A stretch of DNA of 5,398 bases from Acidimicrobiales bacterium (GTDB lineage: Bacteria > Actinomycetota > Acidimicrobiia > Acidimicrobiales > Poriferisodalaceae): assembly GCA_030749275.1 (NCBI GenBank), contig JASMKJ010000532.1, positions 1-5,398 of the forward strand, read 5' to 3'. Made by a program: the position numbers and the translations under genes. Shown piece after piece: positions 1-5,398 of the stretch (position 1 is the stretch's first letter; each line of letters begins with the position of its first letter). The notes beneath the pieces were generated by a model. It was not told the DNA's origin. It saw only the letters and a list, made by a program, of their open reading frames with translations, and ran no database searches.

Positions 1-160
1 TCCCGGTCAAGCAATCGAGGACTTGTGTTCTGCGTTCCTAGAAGGTCGGTTGCCTGTTGACCGTTTGATTTCCAAGCGAGTACGAATCGAAGATGTCCAG
101 GACGCTATCGACGCCATGCTCACAGGGTCCGAAGGTCGTTCTGTCATCATTTACGATTAG
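1..160 (+). CDS. Zinc-type (MDR) alcohol dehydrogenase, C-terminal fragment
   Basis: Reading from base 2 gives 52 codons ending in TAG at 158-160. The 5' part lies outside the window. The peptide contains LPVDRLISKRVRIEDVQDA followed by AMLTGSEGRSVIIYD. This is the characteristic C-terminal end of medium-chain dehydrogenase/reductase proteins of the zinc-dependent alcohol dehydrogenase type: an L-x-x-L-I-S segment, an acidic helix feeding into 'A-x-D-A-M', then 'G-x-x-x-R-S-V-I'. Family members oxidise alcohols or reduce aldehydes with NAD(P). The substrate cannot be told from this fragment, because the zinc ligands and the cofactor fold are not in view. It converges with the YbjQ-family gene, with only 18 bp between the two stop codons, so the two are not co-transcribed. 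The family call is fairly secure; any finer call is not. Confidence 0.72.
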   Translation, partial: PGQAIEDLCSAFLEGRLPVDRLISKRVRIEDVQDAIDAMLTGSEGRSVIIYD

Positions 161-178
161 TTGCCTCATTTCGCTTAG

Positions 179-499
179 TTAGGAGGCTTCAGTGGTGACA
201 GCAGTTGCATAAGCCAAAATTTCTGAAGCACCGGCAGCAACGGATGATGTCATGAAACGGAGGTTGACCAAGGCGTCAGCGCCGAGTTCAACGGCTTGTT
301 CTTCCATACGGGAGAGCGCCTCAGCTCTCGCCTCAGTGAGCATGTCTGAATAGCTCTTGAGTTCTCCACCGACAAGTGACTTGAGACCAGCGCCAATGTC
401 CTTGCCAATGTTTTTAGTTCGAACCGTTGACCCAACCGCGACCCCCTTCACAGAGGTAATTCGTCGGCCCGGCAACGTCTCAGTACTCGTGATGTCCAT
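179..499 (-). CDS. YbjQ/UPF0145 family protein (putative heavy-metal-binding domain)
   Basis: This is a 106-residue protein, the normal length for the YbjQ/UPF0145 family. Visible hallmarks are an N-terminal 'LPGRRITSVKGVAVGSTV' strand pair (residues 9-26), a central helix rich in E, A and R (about 50-72), the 'ELGADALVNLRF' segment (71-82) and a C-terminal 'SEILAYATAV' strand (92-101). Structural members form pentameric rings. The Pfam name suggests metal binding, but the true role is unknown and I see no cysteine or histidine ligand set here. There is no signal peptide or membrane segment, so it is probably cytosolic. The ATG at 497-499 is supported by a GAGG Shine-Dalgarno at 509-512, 9 nt upstream. 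The gene is downstream of the tRNA-Leu gene on the same strand but separated by 98 bp, and may have its own promoter, though none is convincing. Confidence 0.88.
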   Translation of the reverse strand: MDITSTETLPGRRITSVKGVAVGSTVRTKNIGKDIGAGLKSLVGGELKSYSDMLTEARAEALSRMEEQAVELGADALVNLRFMTSSVAAGASEILAYATAVTTEAS

Positions 500-597
500 A
501 GTTGTAAACCTCGAGTCAGTTCGTGAGTACTCTCAACGCAACAATAAGCGCTTACGGGAACCATTCATGTCTGGCTTCGGTTTGCTATGCCTTCAAA
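500..597. other. Intergenic spacer between tRNA-Leu and the YbjQ-family gene, with two palindromes
   Basis: This is 98 bp with no gene. It contains a perfect 10-bp palindrome TAAGCGCTTA at 545-554 and a perfect 8-bp palindrome GAGTACTC at 525-532, plus the GAGG ribosome binding site of the YbjQ-family gene at 509-512. I see no T-tract following a stable stem, so no intrinsic terminator for the tRNA can be called. No -35/-10 pair is convincing either. The palindromes could be operator half-sites or chance; their 5'-untranslated position is the only reason to mention them. Confidence 0.5.
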
Positions 598-685
598 TGG
601 TGTCGGAGGGGGGACTTGAACCCCCACACCCTTAACGGGCACTAGATCCTTAGTCTAGCGCGTCTGCCAATTCCGCCACTCCGAC
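598..685 (-). tRNA. tRNA-Leu, anticodon AAG (positions 649-651)
   Basis: The minus strand folds into a full class II cloverleaf. The acceptor stem GTCGGAG/CTCCGAC (679-685 with 602-608) has discriminator A at 601, and CCA is encoded at 598-600. The D arm holds AATTGGCAGA in its loop. The anticodon stem CTAGA/TCTAG (654-658 with 642-646) closes the loop CTAAGGA. The variable arm is 16 nt (626-641), and the T stem GGGGG/CCCCC closes TTCAAGT. The long variable arm, A73 and overall similarity to E. coli leucine tRNAs identify it as leucine. Loop position 33 is T and positions 34-36 are A-A-G, reading codon CUU and, if A34 is deaminated to inosine, also CUC and CUA. Bacteria normally use GAG for this box, so A34 is unusual. 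Identity as tRNA-Leu is very secure; the anticodon rests on a single base. Confidence 0.95.
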
Positions 686-712
686 GCTATTCCGAGATCC
701 GGAAGAAAGCCC

Positions 713-740
713 ACTCTACCAACGACATGAAGCTTGCCAA
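713..740 (-). promoter_or_regulatory. Possible sigma70-type promoter for tRNA-Leu
   Basis: On the minus strand TTGGCA (735-740, 5 of 6 to TTGACA) is followed after 16 bp by TAGAGT (713-718, 4 of 6 to TATAAT). A start site about 7 nt downstream would give a leader of roughly 20 nt before the mature tRNA 5' end at 685, a normal length for RNase P processing. Read-through from secG is the alternative way to transcribe the tRNA. Support is by consensus match only. Confidence 0.33.
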
Positions 741-768
741 CGCACGAAGAATCGAGCTGATGGCAGAC

Positions 769-999
769 TCAGGCAAGCAAGAGACCCAAGATAAGTGTCG
801 TGAAACCAAAGGTCACAGCGACCACCACAGTGATTCGGCTGAGGTTCTTTTCGGCAACAGTCGACCCCGCAGCTGTTGCCCCAACACTGCCCCCGAACAT
901 GTCGGAGACACCTCCACCTTTCCCACTGTGCAGCAGCACAAGGCCCACGAGCGAGAATGCGGAAATCAGATGTAGAGCACCAATTATCCAGGTCAACAC
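769..999 (-). CDS. secG: Preprotein translocase subunit SecG
   Basis: SecG is the small, non-essential subunit of the SecYEG inner-membrane channel and assists SecA-driven export. From the GTG at 997-999 it is 76 residues, the usual SecG size. It has two membrane segments: TM1 about residues 2-23 (WIIGALHLISAFSLVGLVLL) and TM2 about 56-76 (ITVVVAVTFGFTTLILGLLL). The cytosolic loop between them carries the signature LLHSGKGGGVSDMFGG, then AAGSTVAEKNLSRIT. The start is uncertain. The best Shine-Dalgarno, AGAGAGG at 1017-1023, is 17 nt from the GTG but exactly 8 nt from an in-frame ATC at 1006-1008, which would add three residues. An in-frame ATG at 1180-1182 would add 61 soluble residues overlapping the upstream gene and looks artefactual. 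The gene sits last in the gap-pgk-tpi cluster, with 65 bp (GTG start) after the upstream stop, and the tRNA-Leu lies 83 bp beyond its own stop. Function is secure; start is not. Confidence 0.93.
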   Translation of the reverse strand: MLTWIIGALHLISAFSLVGLVLLHSGKGGGVSDMFGGSVGATAAGSTVAEKNLSRITVVVAVTFGFTTLILGLLLA

Positions 1000-1016
1000 A
1001 GGCTTGATAGTACCAG

Positions 1017-1023
1017 CCTCTCT
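1017..1023 (-). promoter_or_regulatory. Ribosome binding site of secG (bears on start choice)
   Basis: AGAGAGG on the minus strand is the only strong Shine-Dalgarno match between the stop of the upstream gene (1065) and the first membrane segment of SecG. It is 8 nt from an ATC codon (1006-1008) and 17 nt from the first conventional start, GTG (997-999). This spacing is what makes the secG start questionable. Confidence 0.5.
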
Positions 1024-1064
1024 ACGCGACTCCTCGGTCTGGACTCCCGGGTAAAGGTCGCTGT

Positions 1065-2561
1065 CTAGGTGTAGATCCGGTGCGTAATTGGGGTACTCCC
1101 TTTGCTGCCCGGAACCCAACCCTCCAAGATCGCTGAGAAACCACCCGCACCTCCCCCGGCTCGAACGACCATCGGAGACCATCCAGGGAGTTTGCGGATT
1201 TCTCTTCCAGCTACAGAGCCAAAGACTGTTTCTTCGTTGCTTGACATTGGTATGCCTTCCTCTATCCCTAAAGCTCCGCGAGCAGAAAGGTCAGGGTCCA
1301 TTTGCAGTAGTGGCTCCAATTCTTCATAGAACTTCGCCTTTGACCAGCCTGCGGCAGCGAACACGTTCATATGTTCAGGGGTCATGACAATCATTGCTTC
1401 GCTTGGGAGTTTGCGATTGCCGACTCCCTGAAGTTGCTGTGCCAATGTGCGAATCAACGACTCCGGTGTTCGCGAGATCTGATCTATACACCCAATGGGT
1501 CCGTGGCCAGCGAACAGCGTGACAGTGTTTTCGTTTCTTTCGAATCCTCGAGTGACAGACAGCGGATCCCATCCTTCAGGTAAATTTTCTTCGTCTTCAG
1601 CAAAACACCACCCAACCTTGGATGGCGCACCCAGAGCCGATCGGTCAATTCCGCCTATGCCTGGTTTCCCACCCCCAACATTTCTCACAACGAGTTGAAG
1701 CGCTCTTCCTATTGTGGAATTCGCTCTATTGCCTTGCCCCAATGCATTTTTGTCTGCGTTCATTCCGATTCGCTGACGAATTGGGCCGTTGACAATGATG
1801 ATCGGACCCGAGAACCAAAGGGTGCACAGGAGACCATGCATGTTGAATTGATCTGTGCAGGCTGCCTCCACAGCCGCCAACACAACTGGCAAATACTCGG
1901 GTTTGCAGCCTGCCATCACCGCATTGATAGCTATCTTTTCGACACTGCATTCATTGAGGGTGGGTGGCACGATGGCCACTATTTCGTGTGGTCGGCGGGT
2001 CGTGCCCGAAAGCATCCGGGCTACGCGTTGCTCGGTCGGTGGGATGATCGGCAAACCATCAGACCAGCCTCGATCAAACATCGCATCGAATTCATCCTCG
2101 AGGTTTGCGAACTCAACTGTGCGGCTTTGGGTCGTCCGTTGTCCGAACTTCGAATCCAACGCATCTGCAAGGTTCGGATCAACCGACAATGACCCACACC
2201 CAGGTCGCATTTCTGGGAGCTGACTGCCTAGATCGTCGACGCCGGACATGGCTTCCCAATCACGGCGGCTCCACCCGACCGTTCGCGCTAATTCTGCGCC
2301 ATCTTGGGCGTATATAAGTGTTGGCACGGTTTCCACATTGTGATGCCAGGAAAACTCCAGGCTGCGATCGTCGATCCGTGTTTCAACAGATGCCGGGAAA
2401 TCTGGGTCGTCTTGGGTGTAAACCATGATGCCTGGCCCTCTCTGGCTGAGTTCTTCGAGCACGGGGACGATGTCTACGCAGGTGGGACAGTCCCGTTTCA
2501 CGACGGCGATGAGGCCGTCTTGGAGCTGTGGTCGGCTGGAATTCGACTTGGTGGAAGGCAT
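1065..2561 (-). CDS. Thioredoxin-like domain fused to a conserved 'DGLPIIPPT' domain; function unknown
   Basis: This is a 498-residue soluble protein with no signal peptide or membrane segment. Residues about 14-105 look like a thioredoxin fold: strand LIAVVKR, a CPTC active-site motif (C25, C28) at the head of a helix, and the cis-proline stretch VETVPTLIY (76-84). A linker holds PGCGS around C122. From about 150 to the end is a second domain with landmarks DRGWSDGLPIIPPTEQRV (163-180), VEKIAINAVMAGCKPEYLPV (207-226), FNMHG (239-243), IIIVNGPI (254-261), RANSTIGRA (279-287), VGGGKPG (295-301) and RAGGGAGGFSA (467-477). I recall such proteins as conserved hypotheticals in actinobacteria and proteobacteria, sometimes near UGSC-type (seleno)proteins; that link is from memory and weak. 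Disulfide or thiol chemistry is inferred from CPTC only. The ATG at 2559-2561 lies 10 nt past the tpiA stop, with no clear Shine-Dalgarno, which suggests translation coupled to tpiA. Confidence 0.85.
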   Translation of the reverse strand: MPSTKSNSSRPQLQDGLIAVVKRDCPTCVDIVPVLEELSQRGPGIMVYTQDDPDFPASVETRIDDRSLEFSWHHNVETVPTLIYAQDGAELARTVGWSRRDWEAMSGVDDLGSQLPEMRPGCGSLSVDPNLADALDSKFGQRTTQSRTVEFANLEDEFDAMFDRGWSDGLPIIPPTEQRVARMLSGTTRRPHEIVAIVPPTLNECSVEKIAINAVMAGCKPEYLPVVLAAVEAACTDQFNMHGLLCTLWFSGPIIIVNGPIRQRIGMNADKNALGQGNRANSTIGRALQLVVRNVGGGKPGIGGIDRSALGAPSKVGWCFAEDEENLPEGWDPLSVTRGFERNENTVTLFAGHGPIGCIDQISRTPESLIRTLAQQLQGVGNRKLPSEAMIVMTPEHMNVFAAAGWSKAKFYEELEPLLQMDPDLSARGALGIEEGIPMSSNEETVFGSVAGREIRKLPGWSPMVVRAGGGAGGFSAILEGWVPGSKGSTPITHRIYT

Positions 2562-2571
2562 ATTGACGATT

Positions 2572-3342
2572 TTAGGTGTCTTTGAAGTTCACGATCCTCG
2601 CAAACGATCCCGCTTCCAGCGATGCTCCGCCGACTAAGGCTCCATCAATGTCTGACATCGACATTAATTCAGCTGCGTTTGATGCGTTCACCGACCCCCC
2701 GTATTGGATCCTGACCTTGTCTGCCGCGGCTTTTCTCATGCTTGCGATAACACTTCTAATATGCGCGCACATCAGTTGAGCATCATCTGCTGAGGCAGTG
2801 ATGCCGGTGCCTATGGCCCATACCGGCTCGTATGCGACGACGACGTCCGCTAGCTTGCTGCCGCTAAGTGAGGTCAAACTTCCTCGCACCTGTGCTTCTA
2901 CAATCGCTTCCGCGTTCCCGCTTTCGCGTTCCTCAAGTGTCTCCCCCACACACACGATGGGGGTCATGCCATGCGTCATTACTGCCGTCGCCTTCGCTGC
3001 GACAACGTCGTTGGTTTCGCCGAACAAAGCCCGACGTTCGCTGTGACCAACGATTACGAAGGCGACGTCCATTTTTTCTAACATCGCGGGCGACACTTCG
3101 CCTGTGAAGGCGCCAGAATCTTCTGCGTGGCAGTTCTGGGCGCCAAGCTGGAACAACATTCGGTCGGCATCGATCACCGTTTGCACCGACCGAAGGTTGG
3201 TGAAGGGGGGATGGACCGAGACCTCGACGGCGTGGTAGTCATGATTTCTAAGCTCGTAGCTCAATTTCTGAAGCAGTTGAATCGCTTCAAAGTGGTTGAG
3301 ATTCATCTTCCAGTTGCCGGAGATCAAAGGGATACGCGTCAT
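2572..3342 (-). CDS. tpiA: Triosephosphate isomerase
   Basis: This cytosolic (beta/alpha)8-barrel enzyme interconverts dihydroxyacetone phosphate and D-glyceraldehyde 3-phosphate, feeding the GapA and Pgk encoded just upstream. Its 256 residues are full length for bacterial TIM. Catalytic residues are all present: N10 and K12 in SGNWKMN, the electrophilic H100 in IVGHSERR, and the base E172 in AYEPVWAIGTG, with flexible loop 6 at about 173-183. The phosphate-gripping YGGSV (214-218) and GG at 238-239 near the C-terminus are intact. The ATG at 3340-3342 is preceded by AAGGA (3349-3353) at 6 nt spacing, and this Shine-Dalgarno overlaps the pgk stop codon. With only 9 nt between the genes, translation is probably coupled to pgk. 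Nothing is missing or odd. Confidence 0.98.
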   Translation of the reverse strand: MTRIPLISGNWKMNLNHFEAIQLLQKLSYELRNHDYHAVEVSVHPPFTNLRSVQTVIDADRMLFQLGAQNCHAEDSGAFTGEVSPAMLEKMDVAFVIVGHSERRALFGETNDVVAAKATAVMTHGMTPIVCVGETLEERESGNAEAIVEAQVRGSLTSLSGSKLADVVVAYEPVWAIGTGITASADDAQLMCAHIRSVIASMRKAAADKVRIQYGGSVNASNAAELMSMSDIDGALVGGASLEAGSFARIVNFKDT

Positions 3343-3351
3343 CTGAGTTCC

Positions 3352-4473
3352 TTAATTTCGAAGTGCTGCGAGGCCGGGCAGGTCGCCGAGTTCTAGAAAC
3401 TCCAAACTTGCTCCTCCACCTGTGCTGATGTGGTCCATATACGGCGTAAGGCCGAATTCCGTTACAGCCGCTGCGCTGTCTCCCCCACCGACCACCGTGA
3501 TAGCACGCGTGTCAGCTAAAGACTGAGCCACCGCCGCGGTCCCCGCAGCAAATCGGGGATCCTCGAACATTCCCATCGGGCCGTTCCAAAAAACCGTTTT
3601 GGCATCAAGGACTGCATCGCCAAACTCGGCAGCGCTGCCGGGTCCGATATCAAGACCTTTCCATCCATCGGGCATTGACCGGCCCATCTGTCGGACTTCG
3701 CCTTCGGGACTCAGTGCTGTTATGTCGCTGGGCAGCAAAATCGATGCGCCGGACTCCAGAATCCGTTTACACGTGTCGACTTGATCATCCTCACATAATG
3801 AATCGCCGACGCTGTTCCCTAGAGCTTTCAAAAAGGTGAAACACATCCCTCCGCCGATAATTAATTGGTCGACGACTTCAAGCAGGGCTTCGATGACGCC
3901 TAGCTTGTCGCTAACTTTCGCCCCGCCAAGTACAGCCAGAAACGGTCGTTGCGGATTAGACCTCATGGCACCCAGAACTTCAACTTCTTTTTGCAAGAGT
4001 CGACCAGCAGCTGAGGGAAGCATCTTCGGTGGACCAACCACCGATGCATGGACACGGTGTGAGACCCCAAAAGCATCGTTGACATACCCATCAAACGGCG
4101 CTCCACCAGCGCCCTCCACCAGAAAGCGCACAAGCTCAGGAGAATTCGCTGTTTCTCCGGGGTTGAACCGAAGGTTTTCGATCAGCTCAACGCCTGGCGC
4201 CAATTCCTCGATCCGACCACGAAGAATTTCGATAGAGAACCGAGAGTCAACCTTTCCCTCCGGTCGTCCAAAGTGAGTACATAGGACGACAAGCGCACGT
4301 CTTTCAAGCAGCCAAGAAATCGTTGGCATAGCCGCCTTGATTCTCAAGTCATCCGCTATTTCCCCGTTTCGGAGCGGGACGTTGAAATCACATCGAACCA
4401 AAATGCGTTTATTCTCCAACCCACTTACCGATGACTCAAGATCTTCAAGAGTCGGGATCGAAAGATTGGTCAT
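3352..4473 (-). CDS. pgk: Phosphoglycerate kinase
   Basis: This two-domain cytosolic kinase transfers phosphate from 1,3-bisphosphoglycerate to ADP, yielding ATP and 3-phosphoglycerate. Signatures in order (numbered from the ATG at 4471-4473) are VRCDFNVPL (26-34, with R27, D29 and N31), THFGRPEGK (66-74), ENLRFNPGE (99-107), [14 protein letters not shown] (131-144), GGAKVSDK (183-190), GGGMCFTF (207-214), [10 protein letters not shown] (295-304), GGGDS (329-333, D332) and STGGGAS (350-356). At 373 residues it is short for Pgk. The loss is internal: the stretch between the GRPEGK region and ENLRF is about 18 residues shorter than in E. coli Pgk as I recall it. All substrate and nucleotide residues remain, so it should be active. 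The reading frame is open to a TTG at 4507-4509, but that would overlap gapA by 29 bp. The ATG leaves a 7-nt gap after the gapA stop and is preferred. It is cotranscribed with gapA and tpiA. Confidence 0.97.
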   Translation of the reverse strand: MTNLSIPTLEDLESSVSGLENKRILVRCDFNVPLRNGEIADDLRIKAAMPTISWLLERRALVVLCTHFGRPEGKVDSRFSIEILRGRIEELAPGVELIENLRFNPGETANSPELVRFLVEGAGGAPFDGYVNDAFGVSHRVHASVVGPPKMLPSAAGRLLQKEVEVLGAMRSNPQRPFLAVLGGAKVSDKLGVIEALLEVVDQLIIGGGMCFTFLKALGNSVGDSLCEDDQVDTCKRILESGASILLPSDITALSPEGEVRQMGRSMPDGWKGLDIGPGSAAEFGDAVLDAKTVFWNGPMGMFEDPRFAAGTAAVAQSLADTRAITVVGGGDSAAAVTEFGLTPYMDHISTGGGASLEFLELGDLPGLAALRN

Positions 4474-4480
4474 TTCGAAC

Positions 4481-5398
4481 TCAACTGCAGGTGATCCCGA
4501 CGAGGTCAACTAGACGATTGGAGTAGCCCCATTCGTTGTCATACCAGCCACTGACCTTCACGAGGTTGTCCATAGTCATTGTCAAGCCCGCATCAAATAC
4601 ACAGCTGGATGGATCTCCGACAATATCCGCTGAGACCAACGGGTCTTCGCTATAGGAAAGAATCCCAGCGAGCGGAGCCTTAGAGGCAGCAGAGGCAAAG
4701 GCACTGTTGATTTCAGCGACGGTAGGCGACGCGGAAAGAACCGCTGTGAAGTCGGTGATGGAGCCATCTGGGATCGGCACTCTTAACGAGGTGCCATCCA
4801 GCTTGCCGTTCATAGCCTGCAAGACAAGACCGGTAGCTCGGGCTGCGCCGGTAGAGGTCGGAATGATGTTCACTGCGGAGGCTCGGGCCCTCCGTAAATC
4901 GCTGTGCGGCCCATCAACCAGTGACTGGTCGCCTGTGTAGGCGTGAACTGTTGTCATCAGACCCTTCTCTACCCCGAAGGCATCATCAAGTACTTGCACC
5001 ATTGGAACAAAGCAGTTGGTGGTGCAGCTGGCATTGGAAATCACTTTGTGAGCACCTTTGTCGAATTCATCGTGGTTTACCCCGACAACGATCGTCGCAT
5101 CAGCGCCACTAGCTGGAGCTGACACTATTACCAGCGGGGCTCCAGCATCTATGTGTTGCGCTGCTTTGTCCCTGTCAGTGAAGATACCTGTGGACTCAAT
5201 CACCACATCAACTTCTAACTCTGCCCACGGTAAGTCCGCTGGGTTTCGTTCAGATAGAACCTTCAGCAGCTGGCCGTCAATGGAAATTCCGCCCTCGGTA
5301 GCTGAAATATCATTTGGAAGGTTTCCTAGCACTGAGTCGTACTTCAATAAATGAGCCATGGTGTTCTGATCGCCAAGGTCGTTTACAGCGACGATTTC
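4481..5398 (-). CDS. gapA: Glyceraldehyde-3-phosphate dehydrogenase, type I (5' end outside window)
   Basis: This phosphorylating GAPDH oxidises glyceraldehyde 3-phosphate with NAD and phosphate to 1,3-bisphosphoglycerate. The window holds 305 codons plus TGA at 4481-4483. Type I enzymes have about 335 residues, so roughly 30 N-terminal residues with the GxGRIGR nucleotide-binding loop lie beyond 5398. The frame is open to the edge and starts in EIVAVNDLGDQNTMAHLLKY, so the internal ATG at 5357-5359 is not the true start. The Asp in AVND matches the residue that binds the adenosine ribose in NAD-dependent enzymes. Catalytic Cys is in SNASCTTNC (about 5024-5026), and the paired His is in TVHAYTGDQ about 27 residues later. 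The S-loop VDGPHSDLRRARASAVNIIP and the C-terminal WYDNEWGYSNRLVDLV are canonical. It is the first visible gene of the glycolytic cluster, so the cluster promoter and any repressor site lie outside the window. Confidence 0.98.
   Translation of the reverse strand, partial: EIVAVNDLGDQNTMAHLLKYDSVLGNLPNDISATEGGISIDGQLLKVLSERNPADLPWAELEVDVVIESTGIFTDRDKAAQHIDAGAPLVIVSAPASGADATIVVGVNHDEFDKGAHKVISNASCTTNCFVPMVQVLDDAFGVEKGLMTTVHAYTGDQSLVDGPHSDLRRARASAVNIIPTSTGAARATGLVLQAMNGKLDGTSLRVPIPDGSITDFTAVLSASPTVAEINSAFASAASKAPLAGILSYSEDPLVSADIVGDPSSCVFDAGLTMTMDNLVKVSGWYDNEWGYSNRLVDLVGITCS

Noticed and set aside
163..187. Inverted repeat GCCTC/GAGGC between the convergent genes, as a bidirectional terminator
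   Set aside because: The stem is only 5 bp with a 15-nt loop and no T-tract on either strand, so it is too weak to call.
357..635. 92-codon open frame on the plus strand running through the YbjQ-family gene, spacer and into the tRNA
   Set aside because: It is antisense to a clear gene and ends inside the tRNA gene. Its C-terminal 'GGLEPPHP' is a well-known artefact of translating the T-arm side of a tRNA.
1009..1182. N-terminal extension of SecG from an in-frame ATG at 1180-1182, giving 137 residues
   Set aside because: It overlaps the end of the upstream gene by 118 bp, has no Shine-Dalgarno, and encodes a polar, Arg/Gly-rich stretch unlike SecG, which normally begins at its first membrane segment.
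1695..2192. 165-codon open frame on the plus strand
   Set aside because: It lies entirely antisense to the thioredoxin-fusion gene, and its translation shows no recognisable domain. It is a shadow of strong coding on the other strand.
3836..4276. 146-codon open frame on the plus strand
   Set aside because: It is antisense to pgk, and its composition (Ser/Pro/Arg-rich) is typical of reverse-frame translation of a conserved gene.
4474..4509. Longer pgk start at TTG 4507-4509
   Set aside because: It would overlap gapA by 29 bp, and the extra 12 residues do not resemble the Pgk N-terminus. The ATG at 4471-4473 gives normal close spacing.

Overview
The window is ordinary chromosomal housekeeping sequence with two odd elements in it. 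It looks like a mid-GC actinobacterium, probably in or near Acidimicrobiia. The reasons are the gap-pgk-tpi-secG order (common in actinobacteria and some other phyla), the style of the SecG and Pgk proteins, and an actinobacterial-type orphan protein. This placement is inferred from recalled family features, not from a search.

Layout, left to right. Positions 1-160 (+) hold the C-terminal end of a medium-chain, zinc-type alcohol dehydrogenase. Facing it across an 18-bp gap is a YbjQ/UPF0145 protein gene (179-499, -). Next comes a 98-bp spacer with two short perfect palindromes, then a tRNA-Leu gene (598-685, -) with encoded CCA and a long variable arm. Its anticodon reads AAG, which is rare in bacteria. 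After that, everything to the right end lies on the minus strand in one tight cluster. In transcription order it is gapA (5' end beyond the window), pgk, tpiA, a 498-residue thioredoxin-domain fusion protein of unknown function, and secG. The tRNA gene lies 83 bp downstream of secG.

The first three genes encode consecutive lower-glycolysis enzymes: TpiA interconverts DHAP and glyceraldehyde-3-phosphate, GapA makes 1,3-bisphosphoglycerate, and Pgk makes ATP and 3-phosphoglycerate. Gaps of 7, 9 and 10 nt between gapA, pgk, tpiA and the fusion gene imply one transcript and probably coupled translation. SecG, a subunit of the SecYEG protein channel, comes last, as is common for this cluster. The fusion protein does not belong to glycolysis or secretion by any family I can name. 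It has a CPTC thioredoxin-like domain followed by a roughly 350-residue conserved domain beginning with a DGLPIIPPT motif.

The points most worth a second look are the A34 tRNA-Leu, the fusion gene wedged between tpiA and secG, a Pgk N-domain about 18 residues shorter than usual, and a secG without a well-placed conventional start codon. No mobile element, CRISPR array or clear intrinsic terminator was seen.
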